From Topomyia yanbarensis (taxonomy: Eukaryota; Arthropoda; Insecta; Diptera; Culicidae): DNA of 64,000 nucleotides. Below, in pieces: positions 12,487 through 23,362 of the stretch. Position 1 is the stretch's first letter; the number at the start of each line of letters is the position of its first letter. The DNA is taken from NCBI RefSeq assembly GCF_030247195.1, contig NC_080672.1:309225115-309289114 (forward strand). The letters run 5' to 3'. A program made the position numbers and the translations under genes. The notes under the pieces are model-generated. The model saw only the letters and a program-made list of their open reading frames with translations. It searched no databases and was not told the origin of the DNA.

Positions 12487-13325
12487 GGGGAACAAGGGGA
12501 GACTTGACCAAGCGCAAAATTCTATTATTAGCTATGACGTGTTCTATTAGGTTCCTAAAAAAATTTCAAAAATATTTTTATACTTGTTTCCACCCCGTAA
12601 AGTAATTTTGAAAGTTTGAAATGAGAAATACTTTCCTTATAGAAAATATTCCGTATTTAATAAATTTGTGTTAAATGGTGTAATTTTTTTTATCAAACTT
12701 TGTATGGACATATCTACTCGACTAATAATTACTTTTTAATTACTCATATATCACCTTATTCCTTATAAAATTCTGAAATAGTTTTACATAAATCGGAGCA
12801 TTGGAATAGATATTACTAACATTTGCACGACATTTTACACAACTAATGTTAGGGAGACTTGACCAAGATTTTATAGGGAGACTTGACCAAGTGGAAATAA
12901 GCTGAATAAAGATTCAAAATTTCTGATAGTTACTATGCTGTGGTTCCCTTCTGTTAATGTTAAACAAGATCACAAAAAATCCCACCTCAAATATCAGTCT
13001 ATATCTTGTAGTACTAGTAAACAAAGTTAGCAGTAATATGGCTGATTTCGTGACGTGTGAACAAGCAATGTATGCAGTACAGTTAATCCTTAAAAGGAAA
13101 TGAATCAAAAAATCGAAATTTATGAAATGCAAACCTTTTATATTTTTACTGATACTTAAGGATCTCGACAATATGTAAAAATAAGAAGACAGCATGTTTT
13201 ATGTCTTAATTTATTGTATTGATTTTACAAAATTCTCTTGGTGGTGGTGGGGAGACTTGACCAAAAAAAACTAATCTCTGAAAAACTTTTATAACTTTGG
13301 AAAAAGTAAACCAAAAATTCTGTAT
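12487..13325. mobile_element. TA-target element A2, second copy of A1, right end missing
   Basis: It starts GGGGAACAAGGGGAGACTTG after TA (12485-12486) and follows A1 collinearly with scattered mismatches until about 13325, where similarity stops. The motif GGGGAGACTTGACC recurs at about 12496, 12851, 12876 and 13248. The right inverted end is absent, so this copy is truncated and immobile. The 93-codon minus frame at 12914-13195 is inside it and not credible as a gene. Confidence 0.7.
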
Positions 13326-14105
13326 TGCCAGGAGATTTAAAAAATACGATTTTTCTAAGCTAATTTCATCATTTAGCTACTGTTTCTACTTTTCTTCGAC
13401 ATTTTTCGATAGAGCTGAACTTTTTTTTCACTTTATGTACGTAAAATAACATTTTTTATAAAATTAAATTAATACGACCACTCGTTCCATTCAAATACTT
13501 TTACTTTTACTAGGATATCTGTATAAAAAGCTAACCACATGACTAAATTCACTATCAAGGAAGACCGATAGTTTCAAACGAGGAAGTATTTTCATACTAA
13601 TCAATTAAATTTTTTTCTAAAATTTAAAGGTTGAATTTAAATGTTGCTATATTTAGAAAGTTGAGCTCTGTCTGTTTATGTAATAAAAGAAAAAAATATA
13701 TGTGTATAGTTCGACTGTGACGGTTTACTGTAATGTTATATTTGTAATTTTGGTTGTTTTAAATTATATTGCATTCCATCAATTACCACAGAATTTATTA
13801 GATTTAGACAGATGTACCATCGAACAACAAATCAACCAGTTAGCTGCAAACATCGTTCAGACAAAGAACGAACTATCGCGTTAGTACAACAATATTTTAA
13901 ATATCGAACATCAGACTAATAACGACAATAAATTAAGTTTTCCCTGAATATCGTGTCAGTCAGCACCGAATCGTCGGATAAAAATTGAAATGCGTTCTAC
14001 TCATTCTTTCAAGACTGACCAAGCTGTCAAAATTAAATAAAAATTACAGTGAAAAAAATATTCTTCATTTAATTATGCAATCGACAGTTATTGACGTCAT
14101 GTTAA
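13326..14105. other. No gene recognised; one short frame of unknown nature
   Basis: AT-rich sequence. A 60-codon plus-strand frame (13702-13884) begins hydrophobic and ends with a polar, helix-prone segment (IEQQINQLAANIVQTKNEL). I do not recognise it and have no supporting context. Nothing else is seen. Confidence 0.35.
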
Positions 14106-14224
14106 CCCTCCGGCACTCGCGCGAATGGCTCCCCAAATGAGCAGCCGGCGCTGGTGCTTGAAGAAGATTTCGCTAGAGTTTCGGAAGGTGGTGCACAAAA
14201 TACAACGGCGCAAGTGCCGGAGGG
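14106..14224. mobile_element. piggyBac-type MITE, copy 2 (119 bp)
   Basis: About 90% identical to the element at 2049-2164 by eye, with ends CCCTCCGGCACTCG and CAAGTGCCGGAGGG. The left flank is TTAA (14102-14105); the right flank is TTAG (14225-14228), one mutation from a perfect target duplication. There is no coding capacity. Confidence 0.8.
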
Positions 14225-14437
14225 TTAGAAAGGGCAGCTGTTGGTGACGCTTCGTTGATGACTTATCTAGAAAAATATCAATGAGTGCTCTTTATAAAAC
14301 AGCCAGAAAAATCCGGGAAGAATTCTCAAATCGTTGAGTTTTTAATTTTGTCAGAAAAGTTTGTCCAGATTCTGATCATACACAAAATATCATTCAGAGT
14401 TTCCAACAATAATGCTCCTGGTTCGTACAGAATTCAA

Positions 14438-14537
14438 ATAATTTATTTCATGGAAATGTTGACTTTTCTCGGTGAAAAAAAAAGAAAAGTCAACAAATCC
14501 ATGAATTAAATATGTTGCGGTGACCATAAAATCTTAT
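14438..14537. mobile_element. 100-bp MITE inside the I-type relic
   Basis: An inverted core (CATGGAAATGTTGACTTTTC near 14459 and GAAAAGTCAACAAATCCATG near 14484-14503) sits between near-identical 9-mers AGAATTCAA (14429-14437) and AGAATTAAA (14538-14546). The RT frame reads RIQ before it and RIKF after it, so the 9-mers are the duplicated target. Superfamily not assigned; an 8-9-bp duplication would fit hAT. Confidence 0.65.
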
Positions 14538-14787
14538 AGAATTAAATTCAGCTTGGTGTAAAATCTGCTTGAGACGCTTGTAGAATTTATTGAACCGCTT
14601 TCTTGAGCAGAATATTGTCTCCTGTAACTGGAGAGAAGTGAAATTTATCACCATTCCAAAGCAGAAAAACAGTCCCCCACCACAACTCGTATCGTCCAAT
14701 TGCAAATGCAAATGTCGGAGAAAATTATCCAACGAAGTCTCGACAACTGGGTTGCGGTGAAAGGGTTGTTATCAGGAACTCAGTTTG

Positions 14788-16505
14788 CAGAGGTGACGCG
14801 TCGGTACGTTCAACCTGTTCATTGAACAGGTAAGCAAAATCTGACGACCCGAATTTTCAGTTAAAATAAACAGCAGCAGAACGCAAATTAATTTAAATGA
14901 AAGTAACAATCTTCAAACCTTGAAGTTCAACAATTTGATCCGAACGATAAACCAACCTAGCTTGCCGTGCGGGTAAATTAAAAAAATCTGTCTTCCTATG
15001 ACTGGTTTAACCTCAAACATGCACGTATCTCGTACTCTCACTGAATGCTCTGGATAGAGCAGCTGCATGAGCGACGTCTGGAACAGCAGCGTGAGTGTCA
15101 TGGGCGCCAGGTTTCTGTATTTCCTTTTGCACCGGTTCAAATTAAATATTGAACAAATACATTAGTGCGATATCCATATTGGCGTCAAAGTTGTGTGTAA
15201 ACGAGAGCGATTTAAAATTTTTGAGAGCGTGTCGCCGTACGTTCATAACAGTCGGTCGAACGCTTATTTTTTGGTAGCCTGAAGAAATGTTGCTGTACTT
15301 GGGGCATATTGGTTTTAGGCGCGTATGTATTCCGTTGGTTCAACGATAATAATGAACCGTCTACTTTTGCTTCAAAGAAATTGTTTGCTCTTTGCATTAA
15401 CGTGTTGATAACTTGTCTACTGAGAGTGTAAAATGGACATAAATTCAAATCAGGGGTTGTTCGAATGATTTCCCGTTCTATTGTAATAATGAACGGGTTG
15501 ATATTGAATATCTCATGCCTACGATATTTTACGAGAAAAATATTTTTCTGGATTCAATGAATTGCATGAGGCACATTCAAATTTCTATCCCATTTGAAAG
15601 AATTGAGGGTTGACTTTAAACCGGTCGACAAATCTTTCAATCATTGTTACACAGAACGACGATTATTTATTGGTGTGTAGAACATAAGATTCTACATTTC
15701 AAGTTTATTCATAAGTATTTATAAGTATTCAATGACAGAGTTACAAATATTCGAATTTGTTGAATAAAAATTTATCATATTCAATCGCTTTCATTTTCAA
15801 TATTCAGGGACAGGTTTTCATTCGTCTCCGATTATTGCACGAAGTAAATGTGCAGCAACGAATCAAACTCGTCAAAGTAGTTCGTGGCACAATGTAAGCA
15901 ATGATAATTATTATTTTACATGCTTTACTAACATTTGAAAACATTTACCTATATAATAAATGAATTGTACTATTGTACGATATTCAACTGAATGAAATAC
16001 ATGAATTTTCGAATGAATATTTTTTCTATTCACCACGAGTCACATCAGGTTCATTTTCAGTCGTCCAAAAAGAGTTTCGATAATTTTAACTCTATTCAAT
16101 GATTTTTTATACATGATTGTTTTACTTAAACTTTAGTTCGAAAATCTTTTTAAATTCTTCACATCTCGGATATGTTAAATACTTTTTACTCTTTTAAGCA
16201 TTCTACCAGACGATTATTTAACAATTTACCGGTGGGTTTTGACAATAAATTTGTTTTGCTCAGCTCTTGCGAACAGAAAAACCCGTCGACTAACATCTTT
16301 CATTGGCCCTATGATGTTGGATGGAATCAACGATTTTGTCGGACGTCGAATCCACCCGAGTAACATCAGAAGAGATATTCGAAAAATAATCAGCTGATCT
16401 AAAAACGTACCATGGAGTCGAATTAGAATTAGAGATTACTGTGACGTTTTGAGGGCCTTTGTGGTATATTGAACAGGTTGACGGTGGAACCACGCGTCGC
16501 CTCTG
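14788..16505. mobile_element. 1.7-kb non-coding element with inverted ends CAGAGG(T/C)GACGCGT
   Basis: The left end CAGAGGTGACGCGTCGG and the right end (read inward) CAGAGGCGACGCGTGG are inverted repeats that continue imperfectly to a shared GTTGAACAGG/CCTGTTC block. The direct 7-mer CAGTTTG lies at 14781-14787 and again at 16516-16522. The RT relic reads ...GTQF before and QFG... after, so this is an insertion into the relic. Ten extra bases (16506-16515) lie between the right end and the 7-mer and form a small palindrome with it. No protein is encoded; it is probably a non-autonomous hAT-like element. Confidence 0.6.
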
Positions 16506-17167
16506 ACCAAACTGACAGTTTGGTTGTCGCAAAAGAAAAGGAACGAAACGCTTCTCTCATTAGAAATCCGACTCATTTACGTAAGAAAAGACGAAATCGC
16601 GTCGGTGTTCTTAGACATAAAATGGTCATTCGACTCAGTTTCCATTGCTGTTCTTTGGAGAAGCTACGTCAATGTGGGCTTGCACAAATAATGAATTACT
16701 ATTTATTCATTTTATTAATTTTTGGTATCGTATTTTGGCTGCATTCAGAAGAAGCGACATGGGCCTTTCAAAATTTCCACATTCCATAAATTTTTTACGT
16801 GCATGATATTGATAACAACCTGCAGCTAATGGCGTGATTTCTGTTACAGGACCCAAAGCTATAAAGTTGCAAAAACCATTGTAAGATAGCTTGGAAAATC
16901 TATCAACTTGGGTTTTGAAGATGAGCACGGATTTCGCTACGGAGAAGTCATAATTTATGGTTTTTTCGAGGAAGCGTGATCTAGCTCAGTTTCAGTTGGT
17001 CGGTAGAAGGTCGATCAACCAAAATAACTTAGGGTTTGGTTCGACTCTAAAAGTACATGGCGAGGCCACAGTAGCTATCTGATAAAAAGCCAAGAAAGGA
17101 TAAATTTTCTTTGAAAAAAATATGTGCATATTTTTTAACACAGGTAGGACGTATCTGGTTTAAGAGA

Positions 17168-17213
17168 TTGGAATGGTAGTCAGTTTGTTGGTAGAAGATC
17201 ACTACCATTCCAA
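17168..17213. repeat. Short perfect hairpin
   Basis: TTGGAATGGTAGT (17168-17180) is followed after 20 bases by its exact reverse complement (17201-17213). It lies in the most degraded part of the I-type relic and is probably incidental or a microscopic inverted duplication. Confidence 0.5.
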
Positions 17214-17300
17214 AGTATTGAATTAGATTGAGCAGTTTGAAAGGTATGTGTGATACCAGATACGGTAAAAAATTCACAGCTTTCAAATGACCTTTGCCTA

Positions 17301-19695
17301 GCACAAAAATATCAGCCCCATACTCATATAACTGATGTCAGTTGAGTTGGGTTCACAGCGCATAGTAGGTCTCGAGGCGACCAACGAGCACCGACGGGTA
17401 ACATCATACACTACGTTTCTGCGGCGATAGCAATGAAAAGCGCCAATTTCTCGAGTGATCGAGTTGTGCTATATTGTGACAACGAAAAAACAGACAACAA
17501 ACCAACTTGCTATAGGCAAAAAAGCTTATAATAAGCCAGTCTCTGATGACATACGTAATTCCTATGCAGATCAACTAGGTTCTTGACTTGGGAGCAAAAA
17601 TGTTCCTATCATAGTTTTTTTCTGCTTTGTTGGTTTGTGTTTTCAAGATTATTGAACAAATTTCCTTTTGAGATTTCCACTAGTTTTGGAAAGTATGCCG
17701 AAATGTATTGATGGATTATGCAAGAAGAATATTTTTTTCGTCTAGTCGCCTGTCAACAAAAACATTGTTTGATATAAACTGACTCTAAATTGGTAATGAA
17801 ACCAACTTTTATTTATTGTTTTTCCCAAATAAAGGAGTAAAATTGTGAACACTTTGTGTTCGAATACCATCATTTGTAAACTGATATTACTGCTACCGCA
17901 TGGAGAAGTATAACAATGGACATAGTGAGCTATAACGCATAATTTTATGAATCAGTTATGATTCATTTTTATATGAAATCTTTTGTGCACATTTGTAACA
18001 AGTCATGCATATTTTATCACCAATACACACTTATGACACGTATGCGACCAACATTGGTTTACATTAGCAAAAACTGTCAATATATTCAACCGATATTCGC
18101 ATAAATTGAGAGATTACTACAGAAAAGATAGTAACATCGATTGCCTTCTCCGAAAAGCTTCTAGCATTTATAAATTTCAAGATATTCAATTTGAAAATTT
18201 TAAAAATCATTTTTCTCGAAAAGCGCTAAAGGGCGCTAGTCATAAGATAAAACAACAGCGACGATGTAACAGAACATTTTTTGATTGACCCATTTCCAAG
18301 TTATAGGCAATACCAGATATTACGAAAAAACCACTAATCGGCATTCGAATAATCCTAATGGATTTTCAGGATGTACACCATAACTCAAAATTTCCTGGCC
18401 CAATCATTCTGAAATTTCTCACGATTCTTTCAACGAAAATCGAACTTTTGGTGTCAAAGTGCTAGGGAAAATTAAAAAATCGAGCAAAATCTTAAAGCTC
18501 CTGCAGCTGCCTGAGCAATGATGCGAAGAAGAACCAAATGATTGGTCCAGTAAATTTTGAGTTCTGATATATACCACAAACAAGTGCCTCGACGAGGTGC
18601 CTCCGGAGATTCACTGCCACTCGCGCAATTTTCAGAAATTTTCCATGAAAATTTCATCGTTCTTAGTTCAAGCAACTCAGACTATGGTATTGATAATATC
18701 ACGTGAGCTATTGTACATCTGGATGATTTATTTCATATACTATGAATTTTTGTGCTTGGTTCTTTTATTTGCACACGGACTATATCACTCTCGGAATTGT
18801 GCATTGATCCATTCATGCCTCTCGAACTGGTACCTGACATACAGTTACGATTTAACATTCACGCTTGTGGAATAGCTCACAAAACCATAAAATACGTTTC
18901 CGTTTTCTTGTAGTTGTTCATAAAATTTGCATGCTCCTAATAGTTTCACGGGAACAATTTCACAAAACTCAGAACATTTGTGGAATCGTGTATGCTTCGT
19001 GAACTGATTCTTGATTCATAGTATTTCATTCATGATCTTACTTGCGTGCTTGAGAACACGTTCACAAATTTAGCTGATATCCCTAATCATTTTCACTGTC
19101 ATGCAACTCTGATCATGGTCTTGAAACTTTCACGAGAACAATTTCGAAAATTTCGAAAATATTCATTGATTTATTTTTGTTTCGCTACTAGCGACGAGCA
19201 GCCAACCTATGAAAACTATTAGGACCTGAAACATCGTTATTCATACATTAAACATTATAAATTCATGTTCGTATAACAATTCATAAAACCATAAGATACC
19301 TCCGATCGCTTACTCTACTCATGTTCCAGTTCTGATCATCATGTTCACACCAAAAAAATCTGAATTTTATCGTTGACGTAATTGCAAACATGACACAATT
19401 CAACAAACCGTAATTTACGAAATGACAGAACATTACGGTGTTCCATTTAGTTTTACATGAAACATATACTTTACATGCGCAATGACTTAAAATTACACTT
19501 CCTACCATTCAGAACAAACGCTGTATGCGGAGTAAAATTACATGATTTACGAAATTAAACGTCATGTAAAATTAAAATCAAACGTAAAACTAAGTCATTT
19601 TTGATGCTCGTATATGTCATGGTCAGGAGACGTAAATTTACACTATTTTTTCTAGGTGTGTTACTCAACTAAAAAAATCCGATAGTAACATCAAT
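17301..19695. other. No gene recognised; diffuse degenerate repeats
   Basis: AT-rich sequence without credible coding frames. From about 18690 to 19290 similar phrases recur (CACG(A/G)GAACAATTTC, TTCATAAAA, GTGCTTG), suggesting very old repeated units. The phrase CGGAGATTCACTG with following CACTCGC near 18602 recurs near 59363, so part of this belongs to a dispersed repeat. Confidence 0.45.
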
Positions 19696-19699
19696 ACAA

Positions 19700-20060
19700 A
19701 AATGTGGAATTCATGAACATGAATCACATTACTCCGCGTGTTAAATTCGATATCAACCTAACGATTAACGTATTGCGATAACGCATAAAGAAATTACGTG
19801 GCTTATCTCTCGAAATCATGAAGATGAATCATATTGCTCCAGGTGAAAACTTCAAGAGAGAACTCATAAATTAAATAACATGATAAGATAACCCAAAGAA
19901 AAATTACGAAAACCATGACTCAGCTCCTGGAATCACGAATCAAATTACTCTGCCAGAAAAATTCGACAATAAACAAATGAATACAATATCACAATGCCGT
20001 ACATAGAAATTAAGAATGGTGTGATTAGTGTCCTGAAATCATAAACATCGTTGAATTCTT
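19700..20060. repeat. Degenerate tandem repeat, units of ~105 bp
   Basis: At least three diverged units share the phrase 'aatcatgaa(g/c)atgaatca(t/c)attactcc', starting near 19710, 19815 and 19928, with a weaker fourth near 20033. Between the phrases each unit has a 'gataa...caaagaaattacg' block. Mutation is heavy, so the array is old. Confidence 0.5.
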
Positions 20061-20985
20061 TGACATAGTCAACAAAGATAATTGAATTTCCAAATTATGG
20101 GGTGAGGAGCCTATTTTAACCTTAATCCTATTATCACTCTAACCATTTGAAGCCGTTGGTTAGAACAGCGTCTGCCATCTTTGTTCAACGCCTTGGCAGA
20201 AATAGTAGGTTGAAAATTAGCTGCGCATAAACACGAGTATTAGTTATTCTATTGGGTCATGGAAATCAAGCAAAGTTTTTGATACTAATTTATACGCATT
20301 TCATCGATTATTGAACAAGTAATTTACACAATAGTGCAACCTTCCCTAATACTGGCCAAAATGATTCATCACCCTGCATTTTATCAGCTCCCAATTTTGT
20401 CTGCACCCGATTCTGTCTACCCCTCGATTTCGTTAGTTTTTTGGTCCGTTTTTTGTTAGCATGATATGAAAATATGAGGAACCAAGTCAAATTAAATAAA
20501 AACCTTTTTTGGGCATATTTTGCTTTTTTGAATATGCTTATTTTATATACCATCAAAAAGGCAAGACAAAAACTTGACGTCAAGAAGCATCGTTCCTAAG
20601 ACTCGGTGAAATCATAAACCTCTTTTTGGTTGTTTATCAGTGAGAAAAAGGAAAAATGGAAGAATTTCGATTCCAATTTAAAAGCTTATTCAAACTAGAG
20701 AATTGCAACAAGTTGGATCTCAAAACGCCTTGCTTTTTTTTAAGAAAGGCCAAAATAAAAAATAACAATTTCTTTTAATTTGCACAGGAAGACCCCCTTA
20801 ATGAAAATTACAGTAATTAATCAGAAAGGGTTATGAGACTACATCTAGAGATAAAAAAAGAATGTTTTAACCAGGGATGTAATACGTCCCTATCACACAG
20901 CTATACTGTGCAATAGAGATGGCTGGCGAGCTTGAGAAACACACTACAGAGAATCACTTATAAAGAGTCTAACGGCTTAGATAAC
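20061..20985. other. No gene recognised
   Basis: AT-rich DNA. The 91-codon minus frame at 20308-20583 has no recognisable motif. Confidence 0.45.
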
Positions 20986-20989
20986 TCTA

Positions 20990-21370
20990 CGAACTCTCCT
21001 TTCAAACTCTCACGTCTGATATGATTCAAGGAAATCGGTAACTGGTAACCTCTCGCGAATTATCAATTCTCAACCCTTATACATGATTGAAGTCATCATT
21101 CCACTCAGACAAGACCAGGCGTTTTCCATATGCACATTTAATGCCCCGTGGATTGGTACCCTGGTTGGCCAAATAAACATTAAACAAACATAGAAATTAG
21201 TTTGTTCAGTCCAAAAAAATGTCAATAAAATGCAATCAAGTATGAACGGAATATCATAGTTCCATAACCAAGGTGGTTCATTTTTAAAGATAGCGCTGTC
21301 GATGGATTACCTAATAACATAGGGGATAAGGAATGCGGACGAAAATAGGGACCTTGCTGAAAAATTGTGG
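20990..21370 (+). repeat. Dispersed repeat family D, copy 1
   Basis: It shares collinear blocks with 32810-33375 (plus) and 60505-61010 (minus): 'ctcgcgaattatcaattctcaa', 'ttaatgcc(c)(g/a)tggatt', 'aaataaacattaaacaaac', 'aaccaaggtggtt(c/t)att(t)' and 'gcggacgaaaatag'. It is non-coding. I could not determine ends or target duplication, so its class is open. Confidence 0.65.
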
Positions 21371-22005
21371 AACATCTGGAACCACTAACTTAGTCAACTT
21401 CATTAAAATGTGTTCAGTACGAGTAAGATAGACACTTCATTGTTGTAGAGATGATTTGATTAACTTTTGTTTAGAATTTGTACAAAATATTATTGTAACT
21501 TGCTGGGAGCAAGATCAATCAATAGGACCACGGTGTCTCTGGTCCAAAGACACCAATGTCCGACATTTAGCCAATTTCGGGCTGATTTAAATATACATAG
21601 GGACACTTCATTAATCGTTTATATGTCGATAAATGAAACTAACTTTTTTTGAAAATTGATGAATAATTAGTATCAGAACATGATTTCTTAGTTAATGATT
21701 TATTTGTGTTCTTTGAATTCAATTAGTTATGTATGTATTGTTAAATACTTAACAGTTATGTGTCCAACAAAAAAAACACACTTAACAGGCCAACGAGGGT
21801 ACCCGGGTACCCACAAATTGAAATGCTCATAACTATGGCTTCCTTTAACCGATTTGGACACTTTTAGATGTTTTGGATTCAGGAACTCGTCCACTTTTTG
21901 ATTCTGTACAATAGAACCGGAATAATAGATCTGGTTTTTGGTAATCTGGATTTTCCGGAGTAATGTTCCAGTACTAGGATATGATTTGTAAATTTTAATA
22001 ATGTA

Positions 22006-22481
22006 CACTCAAGTTTTTTTTTACGCGGTTTTTTTTTGCGCGGTATTTTTTTACGCGGTTTTTTTTTACGCGGATTTTGAAATTTACGCGGTTTTCATTT
22101 ACGCGGTTTTCATTTACGCGGTTTTTGAAATTTACGCGGTTTTCATTTACGCGGTTTTTGAAATTTACGCGGTTTTCATTTACGCGGATTTTGGAATTTA
22201 CGCGGTATCCATCAATGAGGTTCCCTTTATCGCGGATTCTTAAATTTAAGTGGTCTTCATTTACGCGGATTTTGAAATTTACGCGGTTTTCATTTACGCG
22301 GATTTTGAAATTTACGCGGTTTTCATTTACGCGGATTTTGAAATTTACGCGGTTTTCATTTACGCGGATTTTGAAATTTACGCGGTTTTCATTTACGCGG
22401 ATTTTGAAATTTACGCGGTTTTCATTTACGCGGTTTTCATTTACGCGGCTCGTATCCCCCGCGTAAAAAAAAACCTGAGTG
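22006..22481. mobile_element. TA-target MITE H built around an ACGCGG minisatellite (inner layer)
   Basis: Ends CACTCAAGTTTTTTTTTACG and, from the right inward, CACTCAGGTTTTTTTTTACG are bordered by TA (22004-22005 and 22482-22483). Nearly all of the interior is tandem repeat. TA duplication and A/T-rich inverted ends fit a mariner/pogo-type MITE. A right-end fragment of the same family lies at 36597-36662. Confidence 0.8.
22013..22468 (+). repeat. Minisatellite, 33-bp and shorter units, core TTTACGCGG
   Basis: The core TTTACGCGG recurs about every 15-18 bases. The cleanest part (about 22257-22440) is a 33-bp unit alternating TTTACGCGGTTTTCA and TTTACGCGGATTTTGAAA. All three plus-strand frames stay open across it, giving repetitive pseudo-proteins (FTRFSFTRILK, EIYAVFIYADF) with no start context or homology; these are not genes. 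Confidence 0.9.
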
Positions 22482-23362
22482 TACTAGCAATATGAGTATC
22501 AAAACTCTTCAAATTGTCTCGGAAGTCTGTTTTTTTATTGTTAGGGTCCCTATGGCAATTTGAAAAATGGAATTGGAATGGAATGGCCACTCACGGCCCC
22601 ACGGGAACCTGCTCCGGAATGTCCATTCCGGGGTCAAATCACCAAATGGTTCCAAAGCCACGAGATACAGCCTACTGATGCAATTCCAATAATTTTGATG
22701 CCCATATTGCTAGTATTCCATTGAAGTTCGCAAATAGTACCCCTGCACAGGAACCTGCTTCCGGAAACCCGGATTCCCGGGAACCGAATGAAGTAACCCG
22801 ATTCATTTTTACCAAGTCCAAAAGTAAATGAGTTCCTGAATCCAAAACGGCCAAAAGTATCGAAATCGGTTAGATATTACCTTAGTTATGGGCATTTTAG
22901 TTTTGTGGGTACCCGGGTACCCACGTCGGCCTGTTACATAGTAAAAAAAAATCAGGAGCCCCTCCTCACTCCCACCCTTACTATATCAACAATATTATTA
23001 ACCCAAAAGCTTGACTTAGTGAAGTTCTAAGATGTCACAAAGTTTAAATTTCCAGCTATGGATAAAACATAGGAATTTCATTAATTGAAACTTAAAAAGG
23101 TACCCGGGTACCGCGTCGGACACACAACGGTTAAAGTTAGAGCATTTTTCACAAACGTGCATCCCTTTGAGCAAGAAGTCATTTTAATGTGTACCGATTT
23201 CAATGATTATAGTGTTTGTTAGTACACTTATTATAAGTACATTGGCCTAATATTTGCTTCCTATTTACTCAAATCTGCTTCCTACTTCCATGGTAAGTGA
23301 GATGAAACTGTCTTTGTAGATTAATCTTCTGAAAATGGCTGAAATTGTAAATACTTTCTTTA

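Larger units (their letters stand above)
14330..17300 (+). pseudogene. Relic of I-type ORF2 (RT), split by two insertions
   Basis: The pieces match the ORF2 of the element at 49109-55280, and none is a long open frame. At 14330-14437 I read VCPDS and then NNNAPG. At 14538-14787 I read RIKFSL, then RFLEQNIV and NWREVKFITIPK, ending in LDNWVAVKGLLSGTQF. At 16516 it resumes QFGCRKRKGT, then EIASVFLDIKWSFDSVS near 16600-16645. Further on come NGVISVTGPKA near 16828 and NLSTWVL...FSRKRD near 16880-16975, fading by about 17300. The catalytic LADD is degraded to AAN. The two interruptions are a 100-bp MITE and a 1.7-kb element; removing them restores the order of RT motifs. This is the oldest of three copies of the family in the window. 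Confidence 0.75.
21786..22933. mobile_element. TTAA-target foldback element K (middle layer)
   Basis: Long inverted arms start CAGGCCAACGAGGGTACCCG on the left and CAGGCCGACGTGGGTACCCG inward from the right. They stay alignable for about 200 bp (GATTTGGACACTTTTAGATG versus GATTTCGATACTTTTGGCCG, then GTTTTGGATTCAGGAACTC in both). The flanks are TTAA (21782-21785) and TTAC (22934-22937), one mutation from a duplication. Element H is inserted inside. Confidence 0.7.
21753..23130. mobile_element. TTAA-target element J (outer layer of a three-level nest)
   Basis: The left end CAGTTATGTGTCCAAC and the right end (read inward) CCGTTGTGTGTCCGAC are each bordered by TTAA (21749-21752 and 23131-23134). 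The inner right part carries the palindrome GGTACCCGGGTACC. TTAA targets indicate a piggyBac-like mobiliser. Element K lies within it, close to the left end. No coding sequence. Confidence 0.65.

Noticed and set aside
22013..22468. CRISPR-like regular repeats
   Set aside because: Repeats are directly tandem without unique spacers, and the genome is eukaryotic.
22001..22495. Three overlapping open frames of 80-129 codons with repeated FTRFSFTR / IYAVFIYADF peptides
   Set aside because: They are translations of a 33-bp minisatellite inside a MITE; all frames are open because the unit length is a multiple of three and lacks stops.
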